Assembly: GCF_003852525.1 (NCBI RefSeq)
Contig: NZ_QAJL01000006.1
Location: 125,501 to 189,500 of the forward strand
Origin: Pedobacter sp. KBW06
GTDB lineage: Bacteria; Bacteroidota; Bacteroidia; Sphingobacteriales; Sphingobacteriaceae
Length of the DNA: 64,000 bases
Reading direction: 5' to 3'
Both the position numbers and the translations under genes were made by a program. Shown piece by piece: positions 17,544-26,749 of this stretch. The notes below the pieces were generated by a model that searched no databases, was not told the origin of the DNA, and was given only the letters and a program-made list of their open reading frames with translations. Position 1 is the stretch's first letter; the number at the start of each line of letters is the position of its first letter.

Positions 17544-18908
17544 TTATTTATAAACAGGTTTATTCTCATAAACCACAGGGAGCTGTTGCTGTAACCAAAT
17601 CGTCATCCATGCAGATCCCATTCTGCTGGCAATTGCTTCTTCTCTACCCGGATAGCTATTTTCATGATCACCGTCATAGGTATGTTTGTCCGCAAAACGA
17701 TTTTGTTGCGCCAACACTTTGTCGACATGCAGTTTTGCCCAATATGCTCCTTTATGTTTTTTACTGAGGTGATCCCAGCCATAGGAAAAAGCAGCAATAT
17801 CCAGATTGGCATAAGTATCATAAACGCCCGTACCCCAATCAGAACCTTCGGGATAATAAACTTCCGGACTTCCTTCCTGGTACATGGTGCCCCCCGGAGC
17901 GCGGTATGGCGGAGCAGAAAAGCGGTGTGTCGTTACTGAGTAGTAAATTTTATCAAGATTGAAACGGGCCGCCTCAGGCGTTGTTTTTCCGGCCAGGGAG
18001 AAAACGATTGGTGCATTGATCATGGAGGCGAGCGCATTGTACATTGGATGAATGATCCCATGGTTGATGACGAAGCCAGGTTCCTCCATATTGTAACCCT
18101 GCAACCAGCTGCTCACAGGACGTCCATGGATCATTCTTGAATTGTGCAGGTCTGAAGGCAGTGAGGTCGCTGCGATCAGATACTCCAGGGCCTTGTGCAT
18201 CCATTGATCTGAATGAGGATGTTTGGGTAACATGACCGAAGCCAGATACAAGAGTTCCGCATTCCAGGCATCTTCTTCAATTTTAGAATCGCCTTTAAAA
18301 ATCACCTTTCCGGTACTGTCTTTATAGTAAGGCGGGGTTGTTGGAAGAAAACGGTCTGCTTCTGCAACGATCATTTTTATCACATTAGATTGGTCTTTTA
18401 CGGAAAAATCCTCCCATAAAAGCCAGGCCGCATATCCGGAGTAATAAGCCCAATGGGCCGCCTGCCAATCTCCTCCCCAAACCTTGCGGGTCTGGTTCAC
18501 TTTATGGTCGTAAGCCACAGCGCGGACCATCAGGATGGCTTTGTCTTTAGCCTCCTGCAATGAAACCCCGGTTACTGAAGGATCATAGATCCCGGTTTTA
18601 ATGGAGATGGCGATGCCAAAGGCCATTGCTGCAGGAAAACGGTAACGGTATTCATTGATCTTCGATTTGCTTTTCAGGTCCAGATAACCGCTGGAATCCG
18701 GCTGATATTTTTTGAGGTCATTGTACCAGGTAGTTAGTGCGAACCGATTCGCATTCAGCAATGTTGTTTTTACCACATTTGCCAGTTTATTGCGGGGGGC
18801 TTTCTTTTGAAAACTAGCCCAGTTGACAGGCATCACCTGACTTTTCCCTGAAATGACCGATGCGATCAGGAATAAAATCAGGACAGCTGTTTTTAAACTA
18901 TATTTCAT
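17544..18908 (-). CDS. Secreted protein of unrecognised family, probable alpha/alpha-toroid (lyase-like candidate)
   Basis: 454 aa with a signal peptide (MKYSLKTAVLILFLIASVIS, cleavage near GKSQ). I do not recognise the family. The sequence is mainly amphipathic helices in hairpins (QAAHWAYYSGYAAWLLWEDF, EDAWNAELLYLASVMLPKH, HKALEYLIAATSLPSD), followed by a loop with GFVINHGIIHPMYNALASMI and a Gly/Tyr-rich segment (GGTMYQEGSPEVYYPEGSD). Asn, His and Tyr residues in such an arrangement are used as neutraliser and base in toroid polysaccharide lyases, so a lyase is plausible. Context supports this: GH105, which acts on unsaturated uronides made by lyases, is two genes upstream, and no other lyase is visible in this operon. 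An exo-acting six-hairpin glycoside hydrolase is the alternative. Confidence 0.55.
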   Translation of the reverse strand: MKYSLKTAVLILFLIASVISGKSQVMPVNWASFQKKAPRNKLANVVKTTLLNANRFALTTWYNDLKKYQPDSSGYLDLKSKSKINEYRYRFPAAMAFGIAISIKTGIYDPSVTGVSLQEAKDKAILMVRAVAYDHKVNQTRKVWGGDWQAAHWAYYSGYAAWLLWEDFSVKDQSNVIKMIVAEADRFLPTTPPYYKDSTGKVIFKGDSKIEEDAWNAELLYLASVMLPKHPHSDQWMHKALEYLIAATSLPSDLHNSRMIHGRPVSSWLQGYNMEEPGFVINHGIIHPMYNALASMINAPIVFSLAGKTTPEAARFNLDKIYYSVTTHRFSAPPYRAPGGTMYQEGSPEVYYPEGSDWGTGVYDTYANLDIAAFSYGWDHLSKKHKGAYWAKLHVDKVLAQQNRFADKHTYDGDHENSYPGREEAIASRMGSAWMTIWLQQQLPVVYENKPVYK

Positions 18909-18946
18909 TTGGGTTACTTAAATGCTGTTGATTAATATGTCGTTGA

Positions 18947-20206
18947 TTAATATTCTACATGATAATCCTTTTTAAAAGGCTGCCCGCTCCAGGCTTTCTT
19001 AGCCGTCCATTCTGCGGCCGGTGTTGTCCAGAATGCATTATCTGCCGGCAATCCTAACGGTAAAAACCCCAATGTGGCCATGTACAAGCTACCGGTAGAC
19101 GTATATCCATCGGCAATGCCAGGTTGTGAACCACAGAAACCCAGAACCAACCATCCGGCTTTATCAAAGTTGTCGCATTGATCAAACATCCGGTGCATGA
19201 CTGCCGTAAGACCAGATCTGACTTGCGCAGGGCTGATCTCTGAAGGCAACTTTTCCATTAATGCGACCTGGCCCAGGGCCTGAAAAGCAGCCGTCCGGTA
19301 AGTTACAGACCTGCCCATTGGCGGATATGTGCCATCCGGGCCAATGATCCGTTCTGAAAACTCTGAATAGCGAACCATGCGTTTTACAGCGGTTTCATAC
19401 ATTTCTTCCTTGATCCTTTTCTTGTCTGACAAGACTTTGAAAAAATCAACCAGCATCGGATGGATCACATAGGAGTTGTAATAATCAATACTCAAACTAG
19501 GTCCGTCGCTATACCAGCCGTCCCCCTGATACCATTCCTGAATTTTTCTTTTGGCAAATTCCAGTCGTGCGGGATCCGGCTGTTCGCCAATCGTCATTAA
19601 GAAAGCTTCGTTAATTCCAGCGAACAGTAACCAGTTGTTATAGGCCCCTGTACGTGTGCGCAAGGTCTTAAACTCTTCTGCAATTCTGGCTTTTGTTACG
19701 GCATCCAATGGTTCCCATAATGCTTTTGGCGCTCTTAAAAAGGCCTGTGCCATATAGGCTGCATCTACTATAGGCTGACTTTCGGTTCTGAAATTTAAGT
19801 AATCCGGATTTGCCGGATCAACTGCATTTGCAATCCCTTTTAATAATGCCGCACGAAGTTTCCTGCGCAGCAGGCCTTCTTTCGTGTCGTCATCGGGAAG
19901 TGCCAGCCATGGTGCCACTCCTGCCATCGTACGTCCGACAGCTTCGAGATAGGTTACCTTTTTAAAAAAATCTGTTTTCTGACCTGGTGGAACTTCTACC
20001 GGCATGTTTTGTTTTAAGGTACTGTTCGCCAGATTTAAGATGACTGGAGATGCCATTTTATAGAGCAGATTTGACCAGTACTCCCGGTCTTGCCCACCTG
20101 TTGTGGTCGCACCTGGTTTTGCTTTTTTTAATTGCTGCGCATACAGGGCTGGACTGGCGGTTAAAAATGCCAGGCCTACCATAAGGGCGTATTTATAATT
20201 TTTCAT
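18947..20206 (-). CDS. Secreted DUF2264-family protein, putative uronic-acid glycosidase
   Basis: 419 aa from the ATG at 20206 (MKNYKYALMVGLAFLTASPA, cleavage near YAQ); an ATG at 20221 would add five residues. The sequence follows DUF2264 throughout: REYWSNLLYKMASPVILNLA, YLEAVGRTMAGVAPWLALPD, NNWLLFAGINEAFLMTIGEQ, DGWYSDGPSLSIDYYNSYVI and YPPMGRSVTYRTAAFQALGQ. The fold is an (alpha/alpha)6 toroid. From memory, characterised DUF2264 proteins were recently classified as exo-beta-glucuronidases in CAZy (GH154); I have not been able to verify that. The operon context next to GH105 supports action on uronic-acid-containing oligosaccharides. The Glu or Asp used in catalysis cannot be named with confidence. 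Confidence 0.85.
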   Translation of the reverse strand: MKNYKYALMVGLAFLTASPALYAQQLKKAKPGATTTGGQDREYWSNLLYKMASPVILNLANSTLKQNMPVEVPPGQKTDFFKKVTYLEAVGRTMAGVAPWLALPDDDTKEGLLRRKLRAALLKGIANAVDPANPDYLNFRTESQPIVDAAYMAQAFLRAPKALWEPLDAVTKARIAEEFKTLRTRTGAYNNWLLFAGINEAFLMTIGEQPDPARLEFAKRKIQEWYQGDGWYSDGPSLSIDYYNSYVIHPMLVDFFKVLSDKKRIKEEMYETAVKRMVRYSEFSERIIGPDGTYPPMGRSVTYRTAAFQALGQVALMEKLPSEISPAQVRSGLTAVMHRMFDQCDNFDKAGWLVLGFCGSQPGIADGYTSTGSLYMATLGFLPLGLPADNAFWTTPAAEWTAKKAWSGQPFKKDYHVEY

Positions 20207-20303
20207 CCGTATATATTTCATTTTTGTTGGTTATGAAGCGATCATGCGTCTATTTATTACTTTTTGTAAGCAGTATGCTTATGATGGTTTCATCTTGATC
20301 ATA

Positions 20304-21662
20304 TTATTTGGTGCTGATTTCAAAAAATCTGCTGGATCCCGCTGCAACATTTACCATAATTTGTAATGCTGAAGGTTTCTTCTGTTCGTAGTTAATTTTT
20401 AAAGGAACAATTTCCCCGGTTGCCGCATCTCTTGCAATTAAGCGTTTTGGATCGCTTACCTTAATTTTTCTTTTGACCTGATTCCATCCTATCCGGACGG
20501 TTTGCTCCTTGTTAATGGAAGATAAATTATATATTTCACTAATAACTGTGTTTTTTTCATTCATCAGATTGAGGCGAAAGACTTCAGTTCCTGCCAAAAG
20601 AAATGCCCCTACCCCGAAAACATCCGTATCCTCATAACCCACTTTATCAGGTGCGGCTCCCTGTGGCTGTACAAAACCTAATTTTCCGTCCGGATGTACC
20701 GCACTGCTTAATGCGCCCCATGCCCTGGTAATTACAGGCTCGTATTTTTTATAAGAAATAAGCCCGTTGTTGACCCCCCATGCCATGGCATAACAGATCA
20801 ATCCTGTACCGCTGGTCTCTTTGGAAGGATAACTCTCCGGATCAAGTAAACTCGCATGCCAGGCCCCATCCGGCTGTTGCAACGCTGCCAGCCGATCAGA
20901 CATTTCAATAAATAAATTTTCAAAACGTTTGTAATCCGGATGGCCTTTTGGCAATACCGACAAGACTCTTACCAATCCACCAATGACCCAACCATTGCCC
21001 CGGCCCCAAAATACTTTAGTCCCATTTTTTTCTTTTTTATTGAAATACCGGCTGTCTCTGTAATAGAGTTTTTCCTCCTGATCAAACAGATATCCGGTAG
21101 ATTTCCACCACAACTCAACCGCCTTGTCCAGGTATTTCGGATCGCCGGTAGCTTCGCTAAGAAAGGCAAGCGCCGGAGGCCCCATAAACAGCGCATCGCA
21201 CCAGGCCCATTCCCTTGTATAGATTGCATTTTTCCATTCCAGTGATTCCAGGTGAGGTAATTTCAGGATTGAATCACCAAGGCTTTTCAAGTCTGCGATG
21301 AACTCAGGTCTTTTATAGATCAGATACAACTTTGCATACAATTGTCCGACACAATAATCATCTGCGAAGTAGCGGTATTTCCCTATTTTCCACTGGTTAT
21401 CTGCGCCAACCTGAAGGAGCTTTTTATAATAAACATCGTCGTTTGCCAGCTGACTCCAGGCCATCATACCGGCGTACATTGCCGCATTCGTCCAGTCTTT
21501 CTTTTGGTTTTTCCATCCCCCGGTTTCTAAATTATGCCATTGCCAGTCTGCGACCTTTTTCATCTGACCATATATTTGATTTGCTGACATTTGCTCGTTT
21601 TGAGCATGACTTCTTTTAAAACAGAGCAGAACTAACAAGGATAGGAATATTGATTTGTGCAT
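20304..21662 (-). CDS. Secreted GH105 unsaturated uronyl hydrolase
   Basis: 452 aa with a signal peptide (MHKSIFLSLLVLLCFKRSHA). The (alpha/alpha)6 barrel contains the GH105 signatures WAWCDALFMGPPALAFLSEA, whose Asp is the expected general acid that protonates the C4=C5 double bond, and FWGRGNGWVIGGLVRVLSVL. Further matches are QPDGAWHASLLDPESYPSKE and SGTGLICYAMAWGV. The C-terminal ~80 residues form a small beta domain. GH105 enzymes hydrolyse the unsaturated glucuronyl or galacturonyl residue left at the non-reducing end by a polysaccharide lyase, so the operon implies a lyase-generated substrate. It is separated by 278 bp of structured spacer from the SusD gene upstream and may be partly independently expressed. 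Confidence 0.92.
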   Translation of the reverse strand: MHKSIFLSLLVLLCFKRSHAQNEQMSANQIYGQMKKVADWQWHNLETGGWKNQKKDWTNAAMYAGMMAWSQLANDDVYYKKLLQVGADNQWKIGKYRYFADDYCVGQLYAKLYLIYKRPEFIADLKSLGDSILKLPHLESLEWKNAIYTREWAWCDALFMGPPALAFLSEATGDPKYLDKAVELWWKSTGYLFDQEEKLYYRDSRYFNKKEKNGTKVFWGRGNGWVIGGLVRVLSVLPKGHPDYKRFENLFIEMSDRLAALQQPDGAWHASLLDPESYPSKETSGTGLICYAMAWGVNNGLISYKKYEPVITRAWGALSSAVHPDGKLGFVQPQGAAPDKVGYEDTDVFGVGAFLLAGTEVFRLNLMNEKNTVISEIYNLSSINKEQTVRIGWNQVKRKIKVSDPKRLIARDAATGEIVPLKINYEQKKPSALQIMVNVAAGSSRFFEISTK

Positions 21663-21726
21663 TTAATTATTGGTTTTGATGGTACTTTATGTTTATTAAT
21701 TAACGTTCATTTATTTGTTGCATAGA

Positions 21727-21758
21727 AATTGGTAAAACGGATCCCCGTTCTACCAATT
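21727..21758. other. Hairpin in the SusD-GH105 spacer
   Basis: AATTGGTA (21727-21734) pairs with TACCAATT (21751-21758); after one mismatch a further 4 bp pair around a 6-nt loop. No T-tract follows on the minus strand, so it may be a processing or stabilising element. Confidence 0.4.
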
Positions 21759-21831
21759 CTATAGATATAGGCGCAGAGATTTCGCCCCCCAACCTGGATC
21801 TCCACAGCCCATATCCTCAACATAAATTATC

Positions 21832-21906
21832 ATTACATTTCGCAATTCTTTGAACAGCTACCACCGACCATAGTGGTTGAACAAAGCATAGGGACAGAAA
21901 TGTAAT
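21832..21906. other. Nested three-tier dyad downstream of SusD
   Basis: The outer arms ATTACATTTC (21832-21841) and GAAATGTAAT (21897-21906) are exact complements. Inside them CTTTG (21848-21852) pairs with CAAAG (21882-21886), and CTACCAC (21858-21864) pairs with GTGGTTG (21873-21879) with one mismatch. The structure starts ~35 bp after the SusD stop on the minus strand and could protect or attenuate the operon mRNA before GH105. Confidence 0.5.
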
Positions 21907-21940
21907 CAAGCGATTCGCTATTTTCATTATGTTGTTCTTT

Positions 21941-23674
21941 TTACCAGCCCGGGTTTTGAATCAGTTTATCTGAAATGTTTACCTGAACAGCCGGAATGGG
22001 CAACAGGTTCATTTTTGGTTCTATAAACACCGAAGCTGGCTTTGGCAAATCGAATTTCTCATAGCTATAAGTTCCGTTTGTGTTTTTGATGATCTTCATT
22101 CCTCTAAGTATAGTTCCATAGGTGCTGGCCCCAATCTTCCACCTGCGGATATCCCAAAACCGGTGATCTTCAAAAGCAAGCTCAATCCTCCGTTCATCTC
22201 TGATGAATTTACGCATTTGTTCCTGGCTTAGTCCTGAAGGTAAAGCCGCTGGTGAGAGCCCGGCTCTCTCTCTGATTTGCCGCATAGGCTCATAAGCATC
22301 AGTGGTTTGCCCGGATTCATTTAAAGCTTCTGCATAATTCAGCAAGACTTCCGCATATCTTAAAAAGGGAAAGAAATGTTGTGTTCCTCCCGTTGAACCC
22401 GTCACATCTTCACTCATCATTTTTCTATTGTAATAACCCGTCTGTGTTCCGGGGGTAACAAAAGGAATGCTCAACCCGTCGCTTGGTGCATTGAAATAAG
22501 TAAACACCGCCTGTTTGGTATTGGTGGATGGATTTAACCAAAGTGCGCCGTTGTAAATAACGGAACGGTAAAATCTTGGATCGCGGTTTACATAAGGATT
22601 CTGAGGATCATAACCTGATCCCGGTGTATTGATGGGCATCCCGTTGCGCATCGGATAGGCATCCACATAATCTCCGTTAGGTGAAGTATGGTAGGCTCCG
22701 CCCCTGCTTGATGGCAGGTGTGCATTTTCATAGGTCCGGTTACTTCCGGAGAGTCTGGCAAAAATCAGTTCCTTATTTACCCGTTGCAGGAAGACATTAT
22801 AAAATCCTTCGGCCGTGGTATTGTTTCCCCCCTCACCCTGTAAAAGGCCATAAAAATTCAGGTCTATCACCGCTTTAGCAGCCTGGGCAGCCTTTGTCCA
22901 ACGTGCCTTGTCTTCGGTAGGATATCCAAAAACAGGATTTTGATCAGCTGCACCTCCGTTAAATAAGGGGCTGGCAGCAAACAACAATACCCTGGCTTTT
23001 AAGGCCAGACAAGCTCCCCTGGTAATCCGGCCATAGTTTTGTCCTTCTGTTCCTGTGTATTCCATTGGAAGGTCTGCGGCCGCTTCGTCCATTTCCTTAA
23101 CGATGTAATTCACACCTTCCTCATAACTGTTCCGGGGAAGGTTAAAATCGTCGTCGATGGTCAGCACATGGTCGACCAATGGAATTCCCCCATAATGTTT
23201 CATCAGTAAATGGTAATACCAGGACCGCAGGAAACGGGCTTCGGCCTTCATCCTTTTCCTTGTTTGCGCAGACAAAGGCGATTCGTCTACCCTGTTGATG
23301 AACAGATTGGCCTTTCTGATCGACTTATAGCTGTCTTTCCAAACCGTATTAAATGGTGCCGGCAGGGAGCTCGCGCTATAATTTCCTTTTTGGAAGGTTC
23401 CGGCCGGTGTGGTCGTGGTGGTGGCCCAGCGTTCATCAGATTCATCGCTGAATTCAGACAAAGAATTTGAGGTATTGATGCGCGTGGTATAACTTTCCGG
23501 CCCCAGGTCTGCGTAAACACTGGTCAGCACCTGCATGGTACGGACACTATCGGTCCATACGTCTTTATCGAAAATATCGGATTGGGTATCTCCTGATAAT
23601 ACACCTTCTTTTTTACAACACCATAAGGTGCTGACTGCCAATCCAATTAATGTAATGTTTCTTAGTAATTTCAT
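21941..23674 (-). CDS. SusD/RagB-family outer-membrane glycan-binding lipoprotein
   Basis: 577 aa. The N-terminus is a lipoprotein signal (MKLLRNITLIGLAVSTLWCC) with a Cys followed by KKEG. The helical SusD/RagB pattern is clear: WKDSYKSIRKANLFINRVDE, KAEARFLRSWYYHLLMKHYG, GGIPLVDHVLTIDDDFNLPR, TRGACLALKARVLLFAASPL and the C-terminal ELAFEDHRFWDIRRWKIGAS. It would sit on the outer membrane as the lid of the adjacent SusC channel and bind the oligosaccharide. It starts 6 bp after the SusC stop, so the pair is co-translated in one operon. The ligand cannot be predicted by eye. Confidence 0.96.
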   Translation of the reverse strand: MKLLRNITLIGLAVSTLWCCKKEGVLSGDTQSDIFDKDVWTDSVRTMQVLTSVYADLGPESYTTRINTSNSLSEFSDESDERWATTTTTPAGTFQKGNYSASSLPAPFNTVWKDSYKSIRKANLFINRVDESPLSAQTRKRMKAEARFLRSWYYHLLMKHYGGIPLVDHVLTIDDDFNLPRNSYEEGVNYIVKEMDEAAADLPMEYTGTEGQNYGRITRGACLALKARVLLFAASPLFNGGAADQNPVFGYPTEDKARWTKAAQAAKAVIDLNFYGLLQGEGGNNTTAEGFYNVFLQRVNKELIFARLSGSNRTYENAHLPSSRGGAYHTSPNGDYVDAYPMRNGMPINTPGSGYDPQNPYVNRDPRFYRSVIYNGALWLNPSTNTKQAVFTYFNAPSDGLSIPFVTPGTQTGYYNRKMMSEDVTGSTGGTQHFFPFLRYAEVLLNYAEALNESGQTTDAYEPMRQIRERAGLSPAALPSGLSQEQMRKFIRDERRIELAFEDHRFWDIRRWKIGASTYGTILRGMKIIKNTNGTYSYEKFDLPKPASVFIEPKMNLLPIPAVQVNISDKLIQNPGW

Positions 23675-23680
23675 GAATCT

Positions 23681-26600
23681 CTAAAAATTAAGGTTTAATC
23701 CAAGACTGTAAATTTTCTGCTGAGGGTAATTCTCTCCACGGCCACTCGGTGATTCCGGGTCAAGGAGTTTAAGCTTGTCCCAGGTGAATAAATTGGATCC
23801 GTTGGCATAAACGCGGAGGCTTCCTACCCCAATGCGTTTAAGTATGGAAGGCGTTAACTGATAGCCGATTTCAAAGTTCTTTAAGCGCAGGTAGTTGCCG
23901 GAACGAAGCCAGAAAGTTGAGGTGGTTGGCCTGTTGTTCGCCCCTCCACTTGCCAGGTGCAGCTTTGGATAAGTCGCATTAGCCGCATTTTCTTCCGTCC
24001 ATCGTCCAAGATGAAGCTCCTGAAAGTTCCCGATGTTGTCGTAAATCAATTCGTCTGTAGGCCTCACACTGTTATTGGCTGCGCCCTGAAATAAGACACT
24101 GAAGTCAAAGCCTTTATAGTTTAAACCTAAAGACAGACCGAAGGTCGTATTCGGTATTACGGGGAAACCGATGGGGCCTTTATCATCATCATTGATAATG
24201 CCATCACCATTCAGGTCGGCATATTTCAAATCTCCGACCTGAGGGTTAAAGGTGGTCACCGCGCTGTTTTTAATGTCGTCCTGACTTTGATAAAAACCAA
24301 TCCATGTCCAGCCAAAGGGTTGGTTTACCGGTTGTCCGGTTGCCTGCAGCCATGGATATTTTTTATGCTCTTCATCACGCTCCAACACTTTGTTTTTGGC
24401 GATCGCGATGTTTCCCTTTACAAAATAGCCCAGCTCCCCGATCTTGTTGTTATACCCTATTTCGAGCTCCATTCCTTTATTGCTCACTTTGCCCATGTTC
24501 ACCTCCGGTAAGGTAATTCCGACCACATCACCTACTGTTGTACGGGTGGTGATAATGTCGTAGCGGTAGTTGTCAAAATAGTCGAATGTGAGGCTTAGTT
24601 TAGATTTAAACAATTGCATATCAAAGCCGATATTGGCCTTTCTTTCCTTTTCCCAGGTGAGTCTGTCGTTACCCAGTTTTCCTTCCGCCAATCCGTTATA
24701 ATTGGTATTGGACTCTCCGAACTGGTAGCTACCGGAGGGCACGTAAGTACTCAGATAGGCATAGGTGCTCAGGTCCAGGCCAACATTATCGTTTCCGACG
24801 ATTCCATAGGAACCTCTGATTTTAAAATGGTCCAGGAATTTAAGGTTCTTCTTTACAAAAGATTCTTCGGAAAGGACCCATCCTGCAGAAGCTGCCGGAA
24901 AAAAGCCGAACCTGCTTTTGTTGTTAAATTGGTTAGAGCCGGTATAACCAAGGTTAAGCTCCAACAGGTAACGGCTTGCATAATTATAGGTTGCCCTTCC
25001 TACCCATCCCAGATAGCTGATTTTACGGGTTGGATCCGGAACTCCGCTTGCATTGACATATACCCTGGTATTTTGGTTGTAAAGGCCAAGAACGGTTAAA
25101 TTATGCTGACCAAACTGATTGGCATAATTAAGCGAACCTTCAAGATTGGTCGCTACTCTTGGTGCCAGGTTATTGGTGCCCAACTGATAAGGCCTTAACA
25201 CCGGATAAGAAGCGTTAAATAAATTATACGTATTATTAGTCGGATTATACCGGTAAGTTGGATAGCCATTTCTGAACAGGTCTTTTTCTGAAAACTGGGT
25301 ATTGTTGAACGCAAACGAGCCCTTTGCAGATAAGCCTTTCAATAAAAAGTCGAGTTTATGAACTGCAGTTAAATTAGAGGTAAGTACGGTATTGTAAGTC
25401 CTGTCGTAACCCGCCAGTGTTAACTGGGCAACCATATTGGGATGTTGATTTCCCTGAGGTGGCGCCGCAAATGATCCGTCCGGATTGTAAACCGGGAAGG
25501 AATAGGGTGCAAAACCGGTCCGCAGCAATTGGTTAAAAACCGATCGTCCTGCTTCACTGGGATGCGGTTGATTGATGTTCTCTAACCTCGAAGACAAATC
25601 AAGGCCGATATCCAGGTTATTGTTTACCTTAATATCCAGGTTTGACCTGAAATTATAGCGCTTCATGTAATAGGTATTGTCCGTTTCGCTTTCCTTAAAG
25701 TTTTTAAATAATCCATTCTGGTTCATCATTCCGGCAGATACAAAGTATTTTACATTTTCTGTACCTCCGGAAACGTTCGCATTAAACTGTGTTTGCAAAG
25801 AACTTGGGCGCATCACTTCCTTATACCAGTTTACATTCGGGTAAACAGACGGATTTGTACCCAGACGGAATTCCTCCAGCTGGCTGTCTGTATAAGGGAA
25901 ATTGGCCGCCTGACCATCATTGACATAGCTTTCCTTCAATAATAGCAGCGAGTTATACGCATCCAGCAATTTCGGTAAGCGGGTAGATTGCTGAATTCCC
26001 GTTTGGTTGCTGATGGAAACTTGTGCCTCTCCTGTCTGCCCCCGTCTGGTGGTGACGATGATGACTCCGTTTGCTCCGCGGATCCCGTAAACTGCGGTTG
26101 CCGATGCGTCTTTTAAAATGGAGATATTTTCTACTTCGTTCATGTCTATCTGGCCAATATTATCCTGCTGGATCCCATCTACGATAAGGAGCGGCCCTGT
26201 ACCCGAGCGGTAGGTACTGACGCCTCTGATCTGTAGTGCAGACTCGTCCTTCCCAGGTTGCCCGCTATTCTGCTGGGCAAAAAGCCCAGGCAAGCGGCCG
26301 GATAGCGCATTGGTAAGATTGGCTACCGGACTTTGTTTCATTTCTTTTCTGCTGATGCTCGCAACAGAACCGGTCAGTGTTGCTTTTTTCTGCGTTCCAA
26401 ATCCTACCACCACCACTTCATTCAATCCGTCTACGTTCTCTTCCATCTGCACGTTATAGGTAGATTTGGATTGTAGTTGCTCCGATCTGGATTTATAGCC
26501 CACCCCGCTAAATATTAAGCGGCCCTCTGCGGGTGCATTTTTAATCACATAGAAACCCTGCTGATCAGTAGTGCTTCCAATAGTGGTACCTTCTACTTTA

Positions 26601-26719
26601 ATGTTTATTCCCGGAAGGGGGCCGGTATTGTCCGACACCCGTCCGTTTATGATTCTGGTCTGGGCAAAGCCCATCAGTACACTCAGTGTACAAACCAGCA
26701 TGATGTATATCTTCTTCAT
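23681..26719 (-). CDS. SusC/RagA-family TonB-dependent outer-membrane transporter
   Basis: 1012 aa with a signal peptide (MKKIYIMLVCTLSVLMGFAQ). A carboxypeptidase-D-like regulatory domain follows (~20-95, RIINGRVSDNTGPLPGINIK), then the plug with the SusC signature (VVVVGFGTQKKATLTGSVAS and ASATAVYGIRGANGVIIVTT), then a 22-strand-type barrel ending in the aromatic-rich QQKIYSLGLNLNF, as in outer-membrane beta-barrels. It imports oligosaccharides across the outer membrane using TonB energy, capped by the SusD encoded 6 bp downstream. It is the second SusC of the same operon, 30 bp after the first pair. Confidence 0.97.
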   Translation of the reverse strand: MKKIYIMLVCTLSVLMGFAQTRIINGRVSDNTGPLPGINIKVEGTTIGSTTDQQGFYVIKNAPAEGRLIFSGVGYKSRSEQLQSKSTYNVQMEENVDGLNEVVVVGFGTQKKATLTGSVASISRKEMKQSPVANLTNALSGRLPGLFAQQNSGQPGKDESALQIRGVSTYRSGTGPLLIVDGIQQDNIGQIDMNEVENISILKDASATAVYGIRGANGVIIVTTRRGQTGEAQVSISNQTGIQQSTRLPKLLDAYNSLLLLKESYVNDGQAANFPYTDSQLEEFRLGTNPSVYPNVNWYKEVMRPSSLQTQFNANVSGGTENVKYFVSAGMMNQNGLFKNFKESETDNTYYMKRYNFRSNLDIKVNNNLDIGLDLSSRLENINQPHPSEAGRSVFNQLLRTGFAPYSFPVYNPDGSFAAPPQGNQHPNMVAQLTLAGYDRTYNTVLTSNLTAVHKLDFLLKGLSAKGSFAFNNTQFSEKDLFRNGYPTYRYNPTNNTYNLFNASYPVLRPYQLGTNNLAPRVATNLEGSLNYANQFGQHNLTVLGLYNQNTRVYVNASGVPDPTRKISYLGWVGRATYNYASRYLLELNLGYTGSNQFNNKSRFGFFPAASAGWVLSEESFVKKNLKFLDHFKIRGSYGIVGNDNVGLDLSTYAYLSTYVPSGSYQFGESNTNYNGLAEGKLGNDRLTWEKERKANIGFDMQLFKSKLSLTFDYFDNYRYDIITTRTTVGDVVGITLPEVNMGKVSNKGMELEIGYNNKIGELGYFVKGNIAIAKNKVLERDEEHKKYPWLQATGQPVNQPFGWTWIGFYQSQDDIKNSAVTTFNPQVGDLKYADLNGDGIINDDDKGPIGFPVIPNTTFGLSLGLNYKGFDFSVLFQGAANNSVRPTDELIYDNIGNFQELHLGRWTEENAANATYPKLHLASGGANNRPTTSTFWLRSGNYLRLKNFEIGYQLTPSILKRIGVGSLRVYANGSNLFTWDKLKLLDPESPSGRGENYPQQKIYSLGLNLNF

Positions 26720-26749
26720 GATATATTGACTAACAATTAATAACCTGAC

